A stretch of 64,000 nt of DNA from Brevibacillus humidisoli (GTDB lineage Bacteria > Bacillota > Bacilli > Brevibacillales > Brevibacillaceae). The notes below the pieces were generated by a model that saw nothing but the letters and a program-made list of their open reading frames with translations, did no database searches and was not told the origin of the DNA. Positions 63,397 through 64,000 of the stretch are shown here, one piece after another; the first letter of the stretch is position 1; each line of letters begins with the position of its first letter. The translations under genes were made by a program, and so were the position numbers. The stretch is from the NCBI RefSeq assembly GCF_020923435.1, contig NZ_CP087263.1:434001-498000 (forward strand), in the 5' to 3' direction.

Positions 63397-63577
63397 CACG
63401 GCGATATGTAAGTGTGATCCTATAACCTTGATTGGCTACATGCCTTTCAAGGTTTCTTTTTATCCGCACCACACCCTTCGCCATCTTAGTATGAGAGGAA
63501 AGCTCCCTATGTAAAAGTCCAATTTTTCTATGGAGGCGGGGGACTAGAAATGTAGCGTTATGGTGCATATATAGAAA

Positions 63578-64000
63578 AGAGTCTATAAAATATTTTGTGT
63601 AAACTCTCAACCTACTCATTTACAATTAACTTAGAAAGGTTGGGATTTTTTATGAGCCTCATACCAAAAGAGCAACTCAGGCAGTGGATTAAGGAAAAGA
63701 ACATGAAGTCGATGGAGGATGTGCAATCAGCTTTAAAAGAGCTGTTCGCTGACACCATCCAGGAGATGCTGGAAGCCGAATTGGAGACTGAACTTGGCTA
63801 CGCGAAGCATGACTCCAAAAACAAACGAACCACGAACAGTCGCAATGGATACAGCAAGAAGACCGTTCGTTCCGAATATGGTGATATCGACATTCAGGTA
63901 CCACGGGATCGAGAGGGAGAGTTTGATCCCGTTATCGTGAAGAAACACCAGTCAAACGTTACAGGGATCGAAGATCAGATTCTTGCCATGTACGCCAAAG
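63578..64000 (+). mobile_element. IS256-family insertion sequence, left part (runs off window)
   Basis: The transposase at 63652 marks the element. Its left terminal repeat is probably in GTCTATAAAATATTTTGTGT near 63580-63600, as in IS256-type ends, but the exact boundary and target duplication cannot be set because the right end is outside the window. Confidence 0.6.
63652..64000 (+). CDS. IS256 family (mutator-type) transposase, N-terminal part
   Basis: Starts MSLIPKEQLRQWIKEKNMKS at ATG 63652, and continues with DVQSALKELFADTIQEMLEAELETELGYAKHDSKNKRTTNSRNGYSKKTVRSEYGDIDIQVPRDREGEFDPVIVKKHQSNVTGIEDQILAMYAK. This N-terminal pattern (ELGY... NSRNGYSKKT... PRDREGEFDP) is diagnostic of IS256-type DDE transposases. 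The frame is open at the window edge; the catalytic DDE part is not visible. Confidence 0.95.
   Translation, partial: MSLIPKEQLRQWIKEKNMKSMEDVQSALKELFADTIQEMLEAELETELGYAKHDSKNKRTTNSRNGYSKKTVRSEYGDIDIQVPRDREGEFDPVIVKKHQSNVTGIEDQILAMYAK

Noticed and set aside
63368-63619. Minus-strand 83-codon open frame between the immunity gene and IS256
   Set aside because: No recognisable domain, no good ribosome site, overlaps the presumed IS left end; could be a decayed gene but not supportable.

Overview
The window looks like chromosome of a Gram-positive, spore-former-type Firmicute, most likely Brevibacillus or a close Paenibacillaceae relative. This is an inference from strong AGGAGG-like ribosome sites with frequent TTG/GTG starts, lipoprotein-type binding proteins, sugar ABC transporters without a dedicated ATPase, Fur boxes, a Rap/Phr-like pair, a WapA-like RHS toxin and an IS256 element. 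No tRNA, rRNA, CRISPR array or replication origin was seen. Coding density is high and the window is mostly accessory catabolism.

Layout. 1-5.6 kb: polyphosphate kinase (cut by the window edge) and Ppx/GppA phosphatase, then DinB, CGNR and VOC proteins and a HAD phosphatase. 5.6-16 kb: a sugar-type ABC importer; a sugar-acid operon read leftward (aldehyde dehydrogenase, split UxaA dehydratase, KdaD-type FAH protein); a divergent IclR regulator followed by an SDR and a second FAH hydrolase. The set could feed two fates of a 2-keto-3-deoxy sugar acid: oxidation to 2-oxoglutarate, or 4-dehydrogenation and C-C cleavage. 16.2-23.8 kb: a GntR-controlled cluster (PNPOx-like flavoprotein, HpaB-type monooxygenase, nitrilase-family amidase, DUF2848, cupin, TRAP transporter), substrate unknown, with a perfect palindrome TTGTGTATACACAA between -35 and -10 of the hpaB promoter.

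23.9-27.6 kb: a K+/H+ antiporter, a TPR (Rap-like) protein followed by a 35-residue exported peptide, and a 45-residue CxxC protein. 27.7-40.4 kb: an acid-sugar cluster with a PrpR_N/PAS/AAA+/Fis regulator that lacks GAFTGA and the Walker B glutamate, a DUF1537 kinase and PdxA2-type dehydrogenase (the D-threonate/erythronate route), a second TRAP transporter, a LarA-like protein, aldehyde and alcohol dehydrogenases and a 2-hydroxyacid dehydrogenase. 40.4-43.4 kb: two divergent XRE regulators, the second overlapping a gene for an M3 oligoendopeptidase-like protein whose HExxH site is gone. This is my best candidate for an undescribed regulatory pair.

43.5-54.7 kb: a Fur-boxed siderophore ABC system, nitroreductase, gamma-glutamyltranspeptidase with an extra copper-amine-oxidase-like domain, a 5'-truncated chemoreceptor, an amino-acid binding protein and a purine permease. 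55-64 kb: a secreted fibronectin-III protein broken by a one-base shift in an A6 run, a 1956-residue RHS/WapA-like protein with an AT-rich toxin tip, a candidate immunity gene, and the start of an IS256-family transposase running off the right edge.
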